Shown here: positions 14,490 through 27,800 of the stretch, one piece after another
Layout of the letters: the number at the start of each line of letters is the position of its first letter
Position numbering within the stretch: the first letter of the stretch is position 1
From: Macropodus opercularis
Lineage: Eukaryota; Chordata; Actinopteri; Anabantiformes; Osphronemidae
Direction of reading: 5' to 3'
DNA: 64,000 nucleotides
Assembly: GCA_030770545.1 (NCBI GenBank)
Contig: CM061091.1
Span: 7,000,501 to 7,064,500 of the forward strand
Program-made: the position numbers and the translations under genes
Notes under the pieces: model-generated
Told to the model about the DNA's origin: nothing
What the model saw: only the letters and a program-made list of their open reading frames with translations
Databases searched by the model: none

Positions 14490-14560
14490 CTTATATTCGT
14501 GGTTCCCAGAGGTTGAACCCTATTGGGTTTTGGTGATTTCTGAGACTCCTTTGAGAGCTA
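14490..14560 (+). repeat. Degenerate fish interspersed repeat fragment
   Basis: The stretch reading ggttcccagaggttgaaccc followed by ttttggtgatttctgagac resembles part of a repeat common in spiny-rayed fish, in which a 'cccagaggatgaatcctaa...ttggtgatcccctgac' phrase recurs. The copy at 57765-57935 appears to be another part of the same family. Assigned from memory of the family, not by search. Confidence 0.4.
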
Positions 14561-17500
14561 TTAAATGGGTTGTAATAAAATTAATTAGAAGTTTATTAGG
14601 TCCCTATAGCGTTACGTATGAAAACACAAACCTCCCAGGCCTTATCTCAGACTGCAGCAGACAATGCTGTTGCCGATTTAAGTTAACGGTTATCTAAGTT
14701 TATTGCATCCTTCTTCGTTTATTGATCATTTGTCAAAAACAGTGTAATAAAGTACTTTACCAGACAAATAAATGGACACAGCCAGATGGGAGTATCAGAA
14801 ATATTATACTTGCTATAATATGTGCTCCACCAACTCTCCTTAAGGTGTGTAATAGAAGCTGTCTGGATCGATACCAGACCAACAGAGCCATTTCAGAATC
14901 AAAAAAATGAAGATCGGTTTAACGTTGTTGGCTTTTCAAATGATCGACTACTCTGAGAAATATTATGTTGTTAAGTTTCTGGTGGCTCAAGCACCTGCCA
15001 TTTTCCCAAGTGCTCCTTCAACATGAATCAATCCTCTGTGGTCTCAGAAACATATTTCTATTACAGCACGGATGCCTCAAATCTCTCTATATTTAAAGAC
15101 TTTTCAACATTGTGTTTGTGCTATTTTGCAGTATTTGCAATTTGTGAGTGTGTACACACACACAGTTCACAAAGAATTTGAAGCACAGAAATTAATCTGA
15201 AAGGCTTTTATTCTGCCCAGCAACAAACATCAAACACGCACAGCAGGCAGTTAGCACCTCCGCTGGCACCGAGCCACTTGACGTCATCAAAGACAGAAAT
15301 CCCAGGTGCTGAAGGGATAGGAAATGGTCTCTCTGGCTCTCCCCCGACTCCTGGCACCTGGCTGACAACTGATGACATCTCCTTTTTCATGTAATGATCC
15401 CCTTGACTTCAAAGTGAAAGTAGGGGAATCCCACAGCACACACACACACCCCCACACAGAAAAACATACATAAACATAGAGCATGTGGATATGTATTTAT
15501 CTAATTCTTCATCCCAGTGTCTGGGTGCTCCTTAGATGTTAGGTTTGGTTGGGTTTCAAGTGCAATGTCTGAAAATGTTTATTATTATTATTATTATGAT
15601 ACTATGAAAGCTAGAACATTTAATAATAAATTACAACCTGCGTATGAATAAATGTAAGACACAGTCCACTCATTTAAGTGGATTGATGGACATGGAAATA
15701 TTATTATTAGTTACTGTTGGCTGTAGGGCAATGCTCTTAAAACTAAAGCTGCTAAACATTTATATCCATTATTGTAAGTAATAACATGCTCCTTAGCTGA
15801 ATAAATCTGCAAAACTAGTTGTCTGAGCATGCTAACAACTAGAATTTGCAGTATCCTGTTACAAATTCAGATAATGTGACTGTCTTCTTTATTATGAACT
15901 AATGAAGCCCTTCTCACACGTCATTCATGGAATCCTGAACATGCCAGGACCTTGAAGAGCAACATGTTGGGCAAGAACACAAACATGTCATCAGTGGAAA
16001 TCTGTACTCAGATGTGTTGCCTTCAAGTGTGACATTGTGATGTTAGTGATAACATTTGTTTTTCAATAGGCCAATAAGCCAAAACATCCCCCGAGGTTGT
16101 GTATGTTACACATAGCCACGTGCTGTTGTGTTATGTTGTTGTCATTCAGGACTTTTCATACTTCCTAACCCTTATCTGTGGTAGTGATGTTGTGGCGCTG
16201 TGATGCAATGACACCTGTCAATCATTGTTGACTGGTGGTTTATTATTCATGTTGGTGTTAACGGATGTAACAAACTCTCCGTCAGAGCAGGCAGGTACAC
16301 GTTATCTCTCACCAAACAGTTACTATATTAACATAATTGACAATTACTTAAAATAATTACATAGTAGAGGTGAATCATCTTGATACAAAGACACAAGTAG
16401 GTCATGTGGTCTAAATTCAGATATTTACTGTAGAGCTACCCTATATGATGCTGTTTTCTCCATCCTAACAGATGACTGATATTGCAGATGCAGTTTCAGA
16501 ATTCTAGGTGAACCATCTGTGAGCTAAACTATAGCATTTCATGTCTTTGATGCTAGTGGGGGGCAGAGGAAAACACCAGACGGCCTGACTGCGGAGGAGC
16601 TACTGAGAAGTACATGTTAATGACACTGACTACAGGAAACGCACCCTTACAGAGACAGAGACTGTCTGATAATCTGCACCGACGTGTACTATTTGGATTG
16701 CAATCGTCAGGATAGATTTTAAATTTCAAGGTTATTGAGGCGTGAGTGACAGGTAACCACCGGCTACCACTGACGCAGCCAAAAATAATCCTGGAAAAAC
16801 AGAATTTCTCCGAACCTTCCACAGATACAAGCAGCATTAAAATGACAAGGTCTGAAATTAGGACCAGATACTTGCAGGAGAGAAGAGCAACGCTTGGCAC
16901 TACCGTTGTACATTCTGGAGCCCATCTTGGAAAAAGCTGTGCCACATGACAGGCAAAACAAACAAACAAAAGTCTAGCAAAATGCAGGATAAATCAGGGG
17001 AACGGCTGAAAATATTCCTGAGGCAACAGCTTGATTCTCTTAAAACTTCACTGAAGTGTTTGTCTGTGCACGATCGGGTCAACGACTGCCCCGCGTCTGA
17101 TTAGAAACACAATGCAACCACTTTCTAAAGTAGTGCTACACCCAACCTTCAAGGAAACATGTCTCTAATGGTTAACTCTGTGGCAAAGTACAGGCAGACC
17201 CAAAACCCTAAACCCTGGACTTCCTCATAAGTTGGAGTCTGTGGCACGTGGAGACTAGGGACAACTGTTAACATTCCATGTTTAGCAGTAGTTGATTGAT
17301 GTTAGATACTTTTCTTTAACATAAATGTAATTAAAACACATATATGACAAATCTAAAGTATTTCATACTTTCAAGATGTTCACGATTCTAGTGTAGGTCT
17401 AACACTTCTCTAACATTACAGGAAAACAAACAGGTGATCCATGTGGTGGTGCTAGATCACAGACCAGGAGATCACCAAAGCTGCTATGTCTCACGTTACG

Positions 17501-20500
17501 CGAATGTCTCGCAGTACTCGAATTGTTAAATGATTTACACTCGTTGCTCGATGCTGAATGACGATAGCGGATGTGACAAAGCTAGTGTGTTTGCAGGAAC
17601 ATGCTATCGCTGTGGGTCAGGCCAAACATGTTCACCATCATGATATAGAGCACGTAGAACAGAAACACTCTTTGCAAGCCTTTTCCTGTTGTGTTATGCT
17701 ATGTCTGTTTTAATGTATCGAAGTAGGCGTATCACTGCTGACAGCTAGTTGTGAGATACCATCTGCTTGTCAAAGGGTCTTTTTACTCTGGTTCTTTTCA
17801 TTTCGTGTTCCCAGGACACAAGACTCAAGGGATGGAGCTCAGCTTAGCGAGGTTTGTAAATCACACCATCTATTTACTACCCTGGCCACAAAATATGACC
17901 CAAAGTGCTTATATTTACAGCCTTATATATTGTATTGCAACAAACAAACAACATACTGGCCTGTCAGGCAGTGGTAACTCAACAAGCCATCTAGACAGAG
18001 GAGAGACATTATGAGAGAGGGACAGAGACGAGAAGAGACTGGTAAAGGCTTCAGACAGTTGGTCTGCTGGGCCGTAAATAAGCACAGCTTCTGTCAACAC
18101 AGTGGCAATGTGCACAAGCTGCGGTGTTCCGGGGTGAAACGCTGCGCAGATCAAAAAACATCAGTATTTTCAGCAGACAACAATAAGAAGCATCCAAAGC
18201 TGAGGAAAGTGGATCCACGGTGAAGGAAAACCCACATCAGCCAGATTAGAAAAGACCTCGAAGCTCATATTGTCTTTCCACTTTCCAGCCATAATGCTTT
18301 GGTGTGGCTCGAGACGAGGCTGCAAGGATGTGCGCTGGATCTTAGCAATCAGGTAGTTGGATTAGTTAGGCTGTCACGTACAAACAAGCTTTCCTCAGAG
18401 ACCTCCAGTGTGAAATGCGGACAGCGTTCACATTTCTCTGCTAACTCTACGTCATTCTGTGCAGATGACCGTGTGATTACCCTCCAGAGCACAGTGGAGG
18501 AACGTTCCTAGCAAACCTCAATTCAACGACACAGACAGTGTTAGGCCAAGTACAGGGACACCAAAATTGCATCTTACATTTTAATGACAAGCATTTATTC
18601 CATAATGTAACATCACGCACTGGAAGAAAATCAAAGAAACTATTTTCAAGCTATAGAAAGCATAAAACAACTTTTATACTGGGTTCAGTAATCCCAGTTT
18701 AGTCTCACACGCCATTTTACTGGTGACTGAACAGGAGCGTCGTTTCATGTTTAGATGCTCAGGGTGGATAATTGTGAGGGCAGGTCCAGAGTATTTTTCT
18801 ACTTCTGCCGTTTAGTCATGTGTGATATGTAATTGATTAGCAGCTTCTTCAGCACCTTTCCCAAAATACTTTGATTATGTTTGCTGCAGGCTTTGGCACG
18901 CTACGTGGAATGCAGTAGCTGTTTGGGCTACTACAGTATGACTGGATGCACAGCAGCAATCTTCATAACATTTTCCAGCATGTCATTGGCTTCCAAGCTG
19001 GTTCTTCTGAACCAGACGCTGTGTGTACTGAACATATAACTGTATAACGTTGGTCTTGTTGTCACTTATGTCGGTGCAGCTAATAACTGTGTTATTGACA
19101 TGTTTGTTTAAGCTCCTTTCTGCTACGTGTGTTCCACTGAATACAAAGATTGGAGGCTCACTTATGCAAACCTCACTGTCCTGCACTTTATCTCAACTCT
19201 GTATCCTTTGGATGTCTGCCCATATTGGACACAAGTATAATTCACATCTTAAAGCTCATTCCAGTGTTGACAGTCAGGTCATTACATCAGATCAGACCAG
19301 ATGGTACATGATTCACACCCTGTAGACGCCTGCATTAGTTGATTATCATCTCTAAATTCTTGCATTATAACAGGCCTTACCCTGCCCATGTAGCTCAGTC
19401 TTCTAATTAACAGATGATGAAAGAATGCCCACAAAGAGCTTTGGTCATTGACTTTAAACAATCAATTAGGTAGCACCGATTTTCATGAGCCGTATGAGAA
19501 TATTGCAGGGTTATTAAGGTGATGTTTTACTGGGACCTTGCTTTGTGTCCTGCCCGAAAAGCTGGCAGGAGCTGTGAGAAGCCTTGTTATGCTCGGTGGA
19601 GTGTGAAAATCTGTGTAGTGAACTGGCTGCTCACTTCAGCTTTGTGTCTGTAGATGCATTCCAGCAACTGATCCAGATGTTTGCCAGCCTCCAGGACAAA
19701 GAAGGCTGATGCAGAACCACCTTTTCACAACAATAAGGATCATAAATACTACAAACTTCTCCAGATCATTTTCTTTTTCAGATTACAGCATCTGGTCATT
19801 ACTAACAAAGTAGTAGCTCTCCCAGAGGGATGTTTATTCCATTCTCGTACACGTCTCCATCTAAACAATGAAAAGCTTGAAATAGGTGAATATTATAGGC
19901 AGGCTTCATTTAGTCAGCACAGAACACTGTCTGAGGGGTTTTACACACATGCAGACAGCATTTACAACATGTCCTACTTAAGAAACATACTCAAGTCTGC
20001 ATTTGTTTTACCTCCTTTGCACATGTGTTCCTGTTTCACTGTCGTATGGTTTTGCTTGTATGTTGGTACAATGGGATCAAAGGTTATTTGTAACTCTCTA
20101 AAACATTTTCTACTGCTGTGGATGAAACTGCGCCTAAACTGATTTGACACACTTGAGGAACACCTCCTGCTCCTCAGGACTCCATGTCCTAGTAGTATGG
20201 TTAAATGTGGAGCCTGAAGCAGCATTCAGGGACTCTGCACCCTTTCGTGTTTATACATTTGTGCCAGTAGTTTATGTGTGTCAGAACCACAAGAAAATTG
20301 TTCTTGTAATACAAAAAAGATGTAGGGAATATTCCGTGTGTATAGAGGTAGAGAGAGCTTTTGTCATTTGTCAGTAAATTAAAGTATGTTAATTTGCAAA
20401 GCAGGGAGAAGACTATTGAAATATCTGTTTGCTAATCTTTGAAAACAACTAATACAGCTACTACTTAGTTTTGTGTTTTTAAAGTTGGAAGCAGTCTATG

Positions 20501-20969
20501 TTGATGATGCTTTTGTATGTCTAGGAACGTAGTACGAAAATTGAATAAGTTAAATAATAACTTAATAAGTTAAATAACAGAATAACTTAAAACTGAATAT
20601 AGACCCTTGAACTGACTGCTAGTTTAGCTATTTATGTGTATTTTCATGTTTTCAAGCAATTTCTTGCGCCAATTATAAAAAACAATAGTTCGTCGTTTCG
20701 TGCGTGTTTGCTTCTTTGAAAGCGAATTGACAATCTAAAGTTTGTTTTTAACGAGCGGCCCGTGAATGCAGCGCGAAGCCTGCGGAGAAGCGGAGAATCT
20801 CCTTTTCTTCTCTTTCATCTGCGCGTCGTGGCTAAATGATGCTGCGCGCTGATTGGCTGCCGGCCGCTGACTTGTGCTCCATCCTGCGGGTCGACTCGCG
20901 CAGAGACGGCCCGAGTGCTCAGTCAGCGCCGCTCTCGGTGATCCCCAGCGCTATACCTGCCGCTGCTCC

Positions 20970-21004
20970 TCACACACACACACACAGACACACACAGACA
21001 CACT
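20970..21004. repeat. CA-rich microsatellite in the 5' UTR/promoter
   Basis: Interrupted CA/CAGA run immediately upstream of the first upstream ATG. Probably length-variable between individuals. Confidence 0.85.
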
Positions 21005-21005
21005 C

Positions 21006-21053
21006 ATGAGTGCGCGTCGTGTCTGTGCGCACCAACCTGCCGACTTCACCTGA
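21006..21053 (+). CDS. Upstream ORF 1 (15 codons)
   Basis: ATG at 21006 opens a 15-codon frame ending TGA at 21051-21053, upstream of the adamts18 start. If transcription begins before it, this is a candidate translational attenuator. No protein function is implied. Confidence 0.45.
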   Translation: MSARRVCAHQPADFT

Positions 21054-21085
21054 ATCAGCAGAGCAGGGAACAGAACCTCTCAACA

Positions 21086-21151
21086 ATGCGTGCGCGTTGC
21101 ATTATGCGATACCGCAGGTTATTACTACTTTTGCGCTTTTTCAGGAGGTAA
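21086..21151 (+). CDS. Upstream ORF 2 (21 codons)
   Basis: ATG at 21086 (weak context) opens a 21-codon frame rich in Arg and Leu, ending TAA at 21149-21151, 31 nt before the main start codon. Together with uORF 1 it suggests possible translational control of adamts18. Function is inferred from position only. Confidence 0.45.
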   Translation: MRARCIMRYRRLLLLLRFFRR

Positions 21152-21182
21152 CGGGGGAGGTGAACGCTTGCATGCCCTCACC

Positions 21183-21284
21183 ATGGATTGCCTTTTTCTT
21201 CTGATGTGGACTTTACCCATCCCGCTGGTCGGATGCACCTCAGTCAGGCTGCTCTCCACACTCTTGTCCTGGAACTTCATCAAG
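21183..21284 (+). CDS. adamts18: adamts18 exon 1: signal peptide
   Basis: Residues 1-34. The ATG has a strong Kozak context and is the only in-frame ATG after the upstream region. A hydrophobic stretch (CLFLLMWTLPIPLVG) fits a secretory signal. The exon best ends after AAG (phase 0), with the intron starting GCATGT. That is a GC donor, chosen because it keeps frame with exon 2 and aligns with the family (..K then TLHIYC..). A usable GT alternative in the same phase (before GTCAGG) would shorten the exon. Confidence 0.75.
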
Positions 21285-24200
21285 GCATGTGGCACTCAGT
21301 TATAAATGCGCGCACACACGCAGATGGGACGTTTGCACCTTCCGAGTGCAGAATCAACACAACTAAGCATTTGTCTCTTTTACGCACAGCTGATGTCATT
21401 TACAAACTGTCTCCTGCGCCGCTATTGTCAAAGTTTTTGCTGAAAAGTTGTCCCGTTTCAGCGGTAAACTTCCACTTCTCCTGCTTCTCGCGACCTGTTG
21501 GTACCTGTCCGTTTATGATGTTTTTCTTTTTTTTTTTGCAGACGCTGCACATTTACTGCTCACACACCTCCCATACCGTTTCGGCCGCCTATTCATCCGG
21601 CGACAGCCGCGGATTAAATCACGGTGAGTGCTTGTCTTTCCACGTGTGCGCGTGTTTCTTCCAGCTGGAATGATTTCATGTTAGTACTGTGAGAGTAACA
21701 TGACAATCATGACAGCGGTGGGTTCATTTATTGATGCTTATGGATGTTACATTATTCAAATGCCAAATTAGCTAATATTTCTGCAGCTTGAGTGGTTTTT
21801 AATCTCCATAACTCCTGTATATGTCTTCTTAATATCCTGATAGCCATAGAAGCGTGACCAACGAGCACAGGCTTCCCTCTTGGCTGTTTTTCCTATACAA
21901 GCCAGTTCAGATGATTTGCATGATTTAGTGAGAGAAGGGAGATGGAGCTGTTCTGTGGTTCTAAAGAAAACATCCTGATGCTCCCAGAGCCACTCCTTTG
22001 AAGTGCTTTTATTTTTTTGACCATGCAAGAAAGTCAGGTTGAAAGAAGTAGCAACTTAAACGCTCAGATTTCTGTCTCACAGTTTCTTCTGCGTTGAAAC
22101 GCTCACAGTTGTCACTGTTTGGATAAACTGTAACTAGTCGAGCTTTATCTCAGGTTTATTGCTCTTGTGACAGTTAACATGATCAAGTGTCAAAAGATGT
22201 AGACTTTTTTTTCCCTCATTGAATAAAAATTATTAAATTTGGGTTTACGAGGATACAAAGCAGTCACCAGATTCTTTTTGTGGGACCTCTTATATAATAT
22301 AATGTACTGTAACTCTTTCTACTAACACATACGACCAGAAAACTAAATTCAAATGTCCTCTGTAAAATACTCTTAAAGAATATTCCCAGCCAGCTGAGGT
22401 GCTTTTGTTTTGGACTTTGGACTGTTTACTGGGTGTCATTGTGTGTTTTGTATTTAAACCATCCTGTACCTGTTAGTTCATCGCCAGTGTGTTTTCCTGT
22501 CCTATTTGTTGGTTCCTCATTGTCCTGTTCCTCTTCTTCGTCAGACTACCTGTATCAGCCAGTCAGCTTCGCAGTTAGTGAGCATTGTGTTTCCAGTCAG
22601 TTATTCTTACAGTATATTAGTGGTTTTGTTTATTTCTAGTCTAGTTGTTAGCTCCTGCCAGCAATTTTGTTTTCAGGTTTCCAGATTGTAGTTTTCCTGC
22701 TCTGCAGTGATTTTGTGTTAGTTAGATAGAGTTTTGTTTTGTTTCTTAGATGAATTGTTAGTTCCTGCTCTGCAGTGATTTTGGTTTAAATTATAGTTTT
22801 GTGTCCTGCCTTCAGTACAGTTTTGTGCATATTATCCTCTTTGTGAGCGTTTTCAGCGTAAACCTTTGTTTGCATTTTGTTAAAAGCCTGTACTGGATGT
22901 ACCAGGCTTTTTTTTTGTCTGAATCACAACCAGCCTTCCAGTGTGTTTGTTTTTGCCCATCCGTTTGCTAGCTTGTCACAAAATTCTGACTTGTTTCCTT
23001 CAGATTATGTGTTTGTAACCCCTGTGGAGGTGGACTCCACTGGAGCATACCTCACCCACCACGTGAGCAGGCCAAACCATCGCAGCAAGAGGTCCCTGTC
23101 CTCTTCTCTGCATTATCGTCTCTCTGCCTTTGGGCAGGACATGCAACTGGACCTGCATCCGTCGTCTGTGGTTGGCCCAGGGTTCAGCGTGCAGATGCTG
23201 GGTGCAGACGGCATCGCCACCGTGATGAATGATGCAGGATTTCACAACTGCCTGTATCAGGGTTTCATCCATAATTTGTCATCCTCCTCAGCAGCCATAT
23301 CGATATGCTCTGGACTGGTGAGTGTCTGCCAGCAACTTTTTGATCCTCGAGGCAAGTTTAATGTGGAAAAGCCTTTATTTAATTATCTATCTTACTTAAA
23401 TCGATTAAATCGATATTTTAAGTGGATTAGACTACCCCCAGGGTCGATTTACACACCATGTTGATGACCTCCCCAACTTTCTTAATGCTTTCAAAAAAAT
23501 GAGTCAGACATTTAAAACCTACATCAAAACTAATGCTTTTATTTGATTAAAAATTTTTCTTTTTTACCTTTAATGGCAGTTAATTGTTCTCTTTTGATGC
23601 TTTTTCCTGTACCTTTTTGAACACAAAACAGACAAAAGGAAAAAGCAAATGACAGGGTTATACTATTCAATCTGCATGAAGGAAGGCAATAATTAAGTAC
23701 AACTCCATATCGTGCCATGGTGCGGCTGTCCACACCAACACTAACTAAATGTCTACGAGAGTGTGATTTGCTGTGGTGCCTCGTGGAGAAGCGTCTTCAT
23801 GACACTTTCCGTGTTAGCGCTAACTCTTCCACGTTAGTTAATATTAGAGGGAATAGGTCAAGATCTGGGGGTATTGGTCTGTGGTTTTCATTTGTGACAG
23901 TGAGAATACCAGCATCAGAGTCAGACTGGGCTTCACCTACTGTACCTTCCACACAAGCTTGTTGTCTGTGTATTCCTCCACAAACTTTAGGGTTGAAGGT
24001 TATAACCTTATTCAACCAATCCACGAATATTTAATATGCACATCTTTTCCAATTACAAGACCCTCGCCTTTTATTTGTGCTGTGTGAAATGCCTGGATCC
24101 TCTTGCCCAGCCGCAAAAAACACGCATTCCTTGACACATCCCGCCCGAGCCTGGACCACATGGATACCCTGCACCATAAAAAACACTCATCACTGCTCAT

Positions 24201-24840
24201 CATCCGGCCGCCATACATCCTCTTACCTCCTCCCTCTCCGCTCTCTGTTATGTCCCCTGTTTGCCCTGCCTCTACAACGCCACTTATTTGCAGCAATTAA
24301 AGCCAGGGTGAAGTTTGAGCTGCCTGGCTGGCACAGCTAATCTTCGCATTGTCCTTTTCATTAGGTTAGCTTCCACTCACAATAAAACACCACTGACCCG
24401 TTCTCTTAAAAGCTCTGTGATTGGGTCATGATTGCATTTGAATGGGCCTTGACAAATGCTTTGATCTATTTTTTACTGCTGCAGACACCGTGCTTAGTTT
24501 TTCTTTTATTCTCCTTCTTCCACGTGTGACCCCCCCCCCCCCCCCCCTGCCAGGCCAGTGTTGGCTGGATGTCTTCACCTCTTTGATAGATACTGTACAA
24601 TATTTTGTAAACTAAGTATCCAAAGTGATTTCGCTGTCTTTTTATGTTCAGGATTCATGGTCTGTGCTTTGGTTTCATGACTTAAAGCGATGCAAAGAAT
24701 TAACCCCTGCTTTCGATCTTTGCCAACAACCCCGCTTGATGCAGTGACAGGCTCAAGGAGGAGATTACGGTGAGCTTAAAAACAATGCTACAGGGAAAAG
24801 TCAGCGAGAGAAAAGGAAGCAAGGAAATCGAGGAAAATCC

Positions 24841-24886
<46 letters not shown>

Positions 24887-27800
24887 CAAAGAGCGTGGAA
24901 GTAATGAATGAGAAGTGAGCTGGGCTGGGAGTGCTGCGCTAGAGAGAAAAGTCTTGTGCAAGAATAATGTGCATTCATTGTCTGCGGTGGAAGCTCCCAG
25001 GGAGGCTGGATGGTCTCTTTATAGAGAGCTGGAGTGATGGACTCCATGTCAAAGGGTTTTTGGAGAAGAAATGGGGTGGGAGCAAGAAAGAAAAAGAGCT
25101 TCCTCGTTCCTCTTGTCATTGTCTCCTTTCAACACAGACCAGGAGAGCAGAGAAAAGGGGGAAAAAGTGTGTGAAATAGGGCTTTTGGACTCGACCGTGC
25201 TTGTTAATAGCACAGAGGTGTCAGTTCTGGCCTACTGGGCCAAACCACAACCGACTCTTTCTGTTTTTTTCAAATATTCACCCTGTCCCAGGCCAAGCAG
25301 ATGGAAGTGAGATTCAGCTGTTTAAATGAAGAGCAGGGTGGGATAGTATTAAGAGCTGTGCAGGGTGGATAGATGAAGGGATTTTCTAGTGTAAATCCCC
25401 ATTAATTGAAAATGTTTTAATGCTTGGTTTTCAGTTATTCCCTGTGTGTCCCCATGATGCTCCACCAAGTGAAACGAAGTTGTCTGTCTTTCTTTTGCAT
25501 GAGAGATGAAAGCATGTCAGATGTAATGCTCTCTGATGTGTAAGAGGAGTGGAAGGGTCTGGTGGTGGTGGTGGGGGGGTCGTTCTTCTTTCTTCTTTTT
25601 GACAGTTTCTCATCTAAGGTCTCTTTTCTGCTTGACCCCAATCTTCTCTGCTTGGGCAGCGGGTGGGTGTCAACCTGGACTGTCACAGGTTCTGACTATG
25701 CAGTGCAGCTTCAGAGCTCCTCGGCCCTCGTGTGAACGCAGAGAAGAAGAGGTGATTTACTTCTCTCCGTCTGTACTCCCAGCCCCCCTCCCAGGACAGG
25801 ATTCCTCTCATTGGGGCAGAGAAGAAAGATTTAAGTCCTGCAGCGCCAGACTTTACTGGTGCTTGTGAGAACATCCTCTGAAAATCTTCTTACTGCAATC
25901 AGATGTTTGACACCTACTTTACAGCTTTTGAGTGATACAAGTTCAGATTATTAGCTCTTATAATATATATATATTGTCACACAGCCACGTGTAAGTGAGG
26001 AGAAAGTGTCAATAAGCACTTCCTCGCCTTCAGCACCCATCATCTCTTTAGGCACTTTCAGATCAAACCTGCTTTCTGATTGGCTGTCGTTGACACATTG
26101 ACGTGTTTTGTGGCAGGCACTGGTGATTCAACCTGCAACCTTTGTTGGGTCAGGGAACAAGGCTCTCTCTTTTTTTTTTTGGCTTTTGGCTTTGTAATCG
26201 ATGCTGGATACACTATAGTCTCCGTGGTTGTAGACTTCATCTGAAAGTGAATTTATGAGGCTGCGCTTCATGACTTTTTGGGAAAATGTGACACTCTCTC
26301 TTGCAAAACATTTATTTATTGCCATCAAGGAGAAAAAAATTCTGTTGGTTGTTTGGTAAAATTGCGTGTGTACAGTATTTCAAGAATGATTGATGATGTA
26401 AATGTAACTTTAAGATTTTGAAGTGACTCTGAACTTTAAAAACTCATTTTTGTTACATACATCTGGAAAACAAGTGTTGTACAAAAGTCAAATGCTCAAA
26501 CACCGAAGCTCTGTCTGAATATGCAACATTTAGATGAAGTAATCCTATTATAAAGCCGAGACAGTATGTGATTGCTCATCGCACAGACTGGAACAAAGAC
26601 GACACATGACGTGTGTGTTTGTCAGTGCGCTCCAAATCCACTCAGAGTTCAAAATGACACTTGAGTGACGGATTTCTTGCCGGCACTTGGGCCATTTGTA
26701 CCTGTCCGTTTGCTGTAAAGGCCAACAAATTGGAACGTCTCCGCAGTACAATGTGCCTCTCCGGCTTGGCCATAACTCAGCGGCTGGGCCGGGCCACAGA
26801 GGAGCTCAGAGCTTGGCTCTACAAGGGGAGAGTGGCCTGAAGCCGTTCCCTGGTGGTCTGGTCGCTGACAGTGATGTAGTGCCCACGGTTAGATGCCAGC
26901 AGGAGAGGGGGTTCAGGCTCTCAGCATGGGTGTGGGATGTTGTGTGTGTGAAAGGGAGAGAAAAAGCAGAAAGTCTGTGTCCATGTGTGAGTGTGTTTGC
27001 ATGTCCTTCCCAGTCTGTGCAAGGTTTTTCTCACACAAGACTAATGACTGGTGTTGAAGTCTTCAAGTGGATGCTGCAACCTCTACAAACACAGCCCATA
27101 TATCAAAACTGACCTACTATTGTCACCAGTGCAATACATTCACTTGTTCGCTCTGAAACAGGCCAGACTTACAGTAAACATGATTTAAAAGGTGCCACAA
27201 TTCGGATTTAACTCAAATGTTGTGCCTACACCTTCAACTGTCATATCACAGAGTTCACATGCTCCCGATTCGAGAAATATCTCGAATATATGACTTTATA
27301 TTTAATATTTACCGCGATGCTATGCCTGATGTTACAGGGTTAGGGTTCTCATCTCTTATAATGGATAACTTTCAAACATGTCTCCAGCATATACTGCGTA
27401 TGCCACGTACAGAATTAAAGCCTCACATCATTTACATCACAGCATCATTGTATTTCTTAGTCAGTAAAAATGTTAAATTTGCACTATAACCTAGTTAGAA
27501 TGCAATTAACAGCACTTTGAAAGAGGACATCTCCATTTGTATGGGCTGATGATGGAGTAGTCCTCCTGCTCCCTGCTGTGTCCAGTAGGGATAACGAGCG
27601 GGATGGTGCCCAAAGGCTCCAACTGACAAAAAGACTCCCAACACCTTCAGTTTCTCTTTTTGTTTGTTCTGGGGGTGTTAGTAGTAGCGAAACAAAGACT
27701 TCAAGACCCCTGGCTCTTAATGAGTCATACGTAAAGAGAGTGAAAGAGGGATGCTCATCGGCCTGTCGGTCTCCTATGCAGCACTGTATGTGCTGTGCTT

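Larger units (their letters stand above)
1..20690. other. Upstream flank with no recognised gene
   Basis: About 20 kb of mostly AT-rich DNA. Open frames here are short and mostly look like chance ORFs, for example the 164-codon frame at 7105-7599 and the minus frame at 3700-4179. Neither has recognisable motifs or a convincing exon structure. The stretch holds scattered microsatellites, degenerate interspersed repeats and two short minus-strand segments listed separately as possible terminal exons. It presumably contains regulatory DNA for the gene starting at 21183, but I cannot point to specific elements. Confidence 0.7.
20690..21182 (+). promoter_or_regulatory. GC-rich promoter and 5' UTR region of adamts18
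   Basis: Base composition changes sharply from the AT-rich upstream DNA to a CpG-rich stretch that continues past exon 1 into exon 2 (to about 21660), as expected for a CpG-island promoter. An inverted CCAAT box (ATTGG) sits at 20852-20856. I see no convincing TATA box, so initiation is probably dispersed, and the transcription start cannot be fixed from sequence. The start codon at 21183 is in a near-ideal Kozak context (CTCACCATGG). Confidence 0.6.

Noticed and set aside
22882..22920. Hairpin plus T-run resembling a rho-independent terminator
   Set aside because: This is a vertebrate intron; bacterial-type termination does not apply. Reported only as a structural curiosity.
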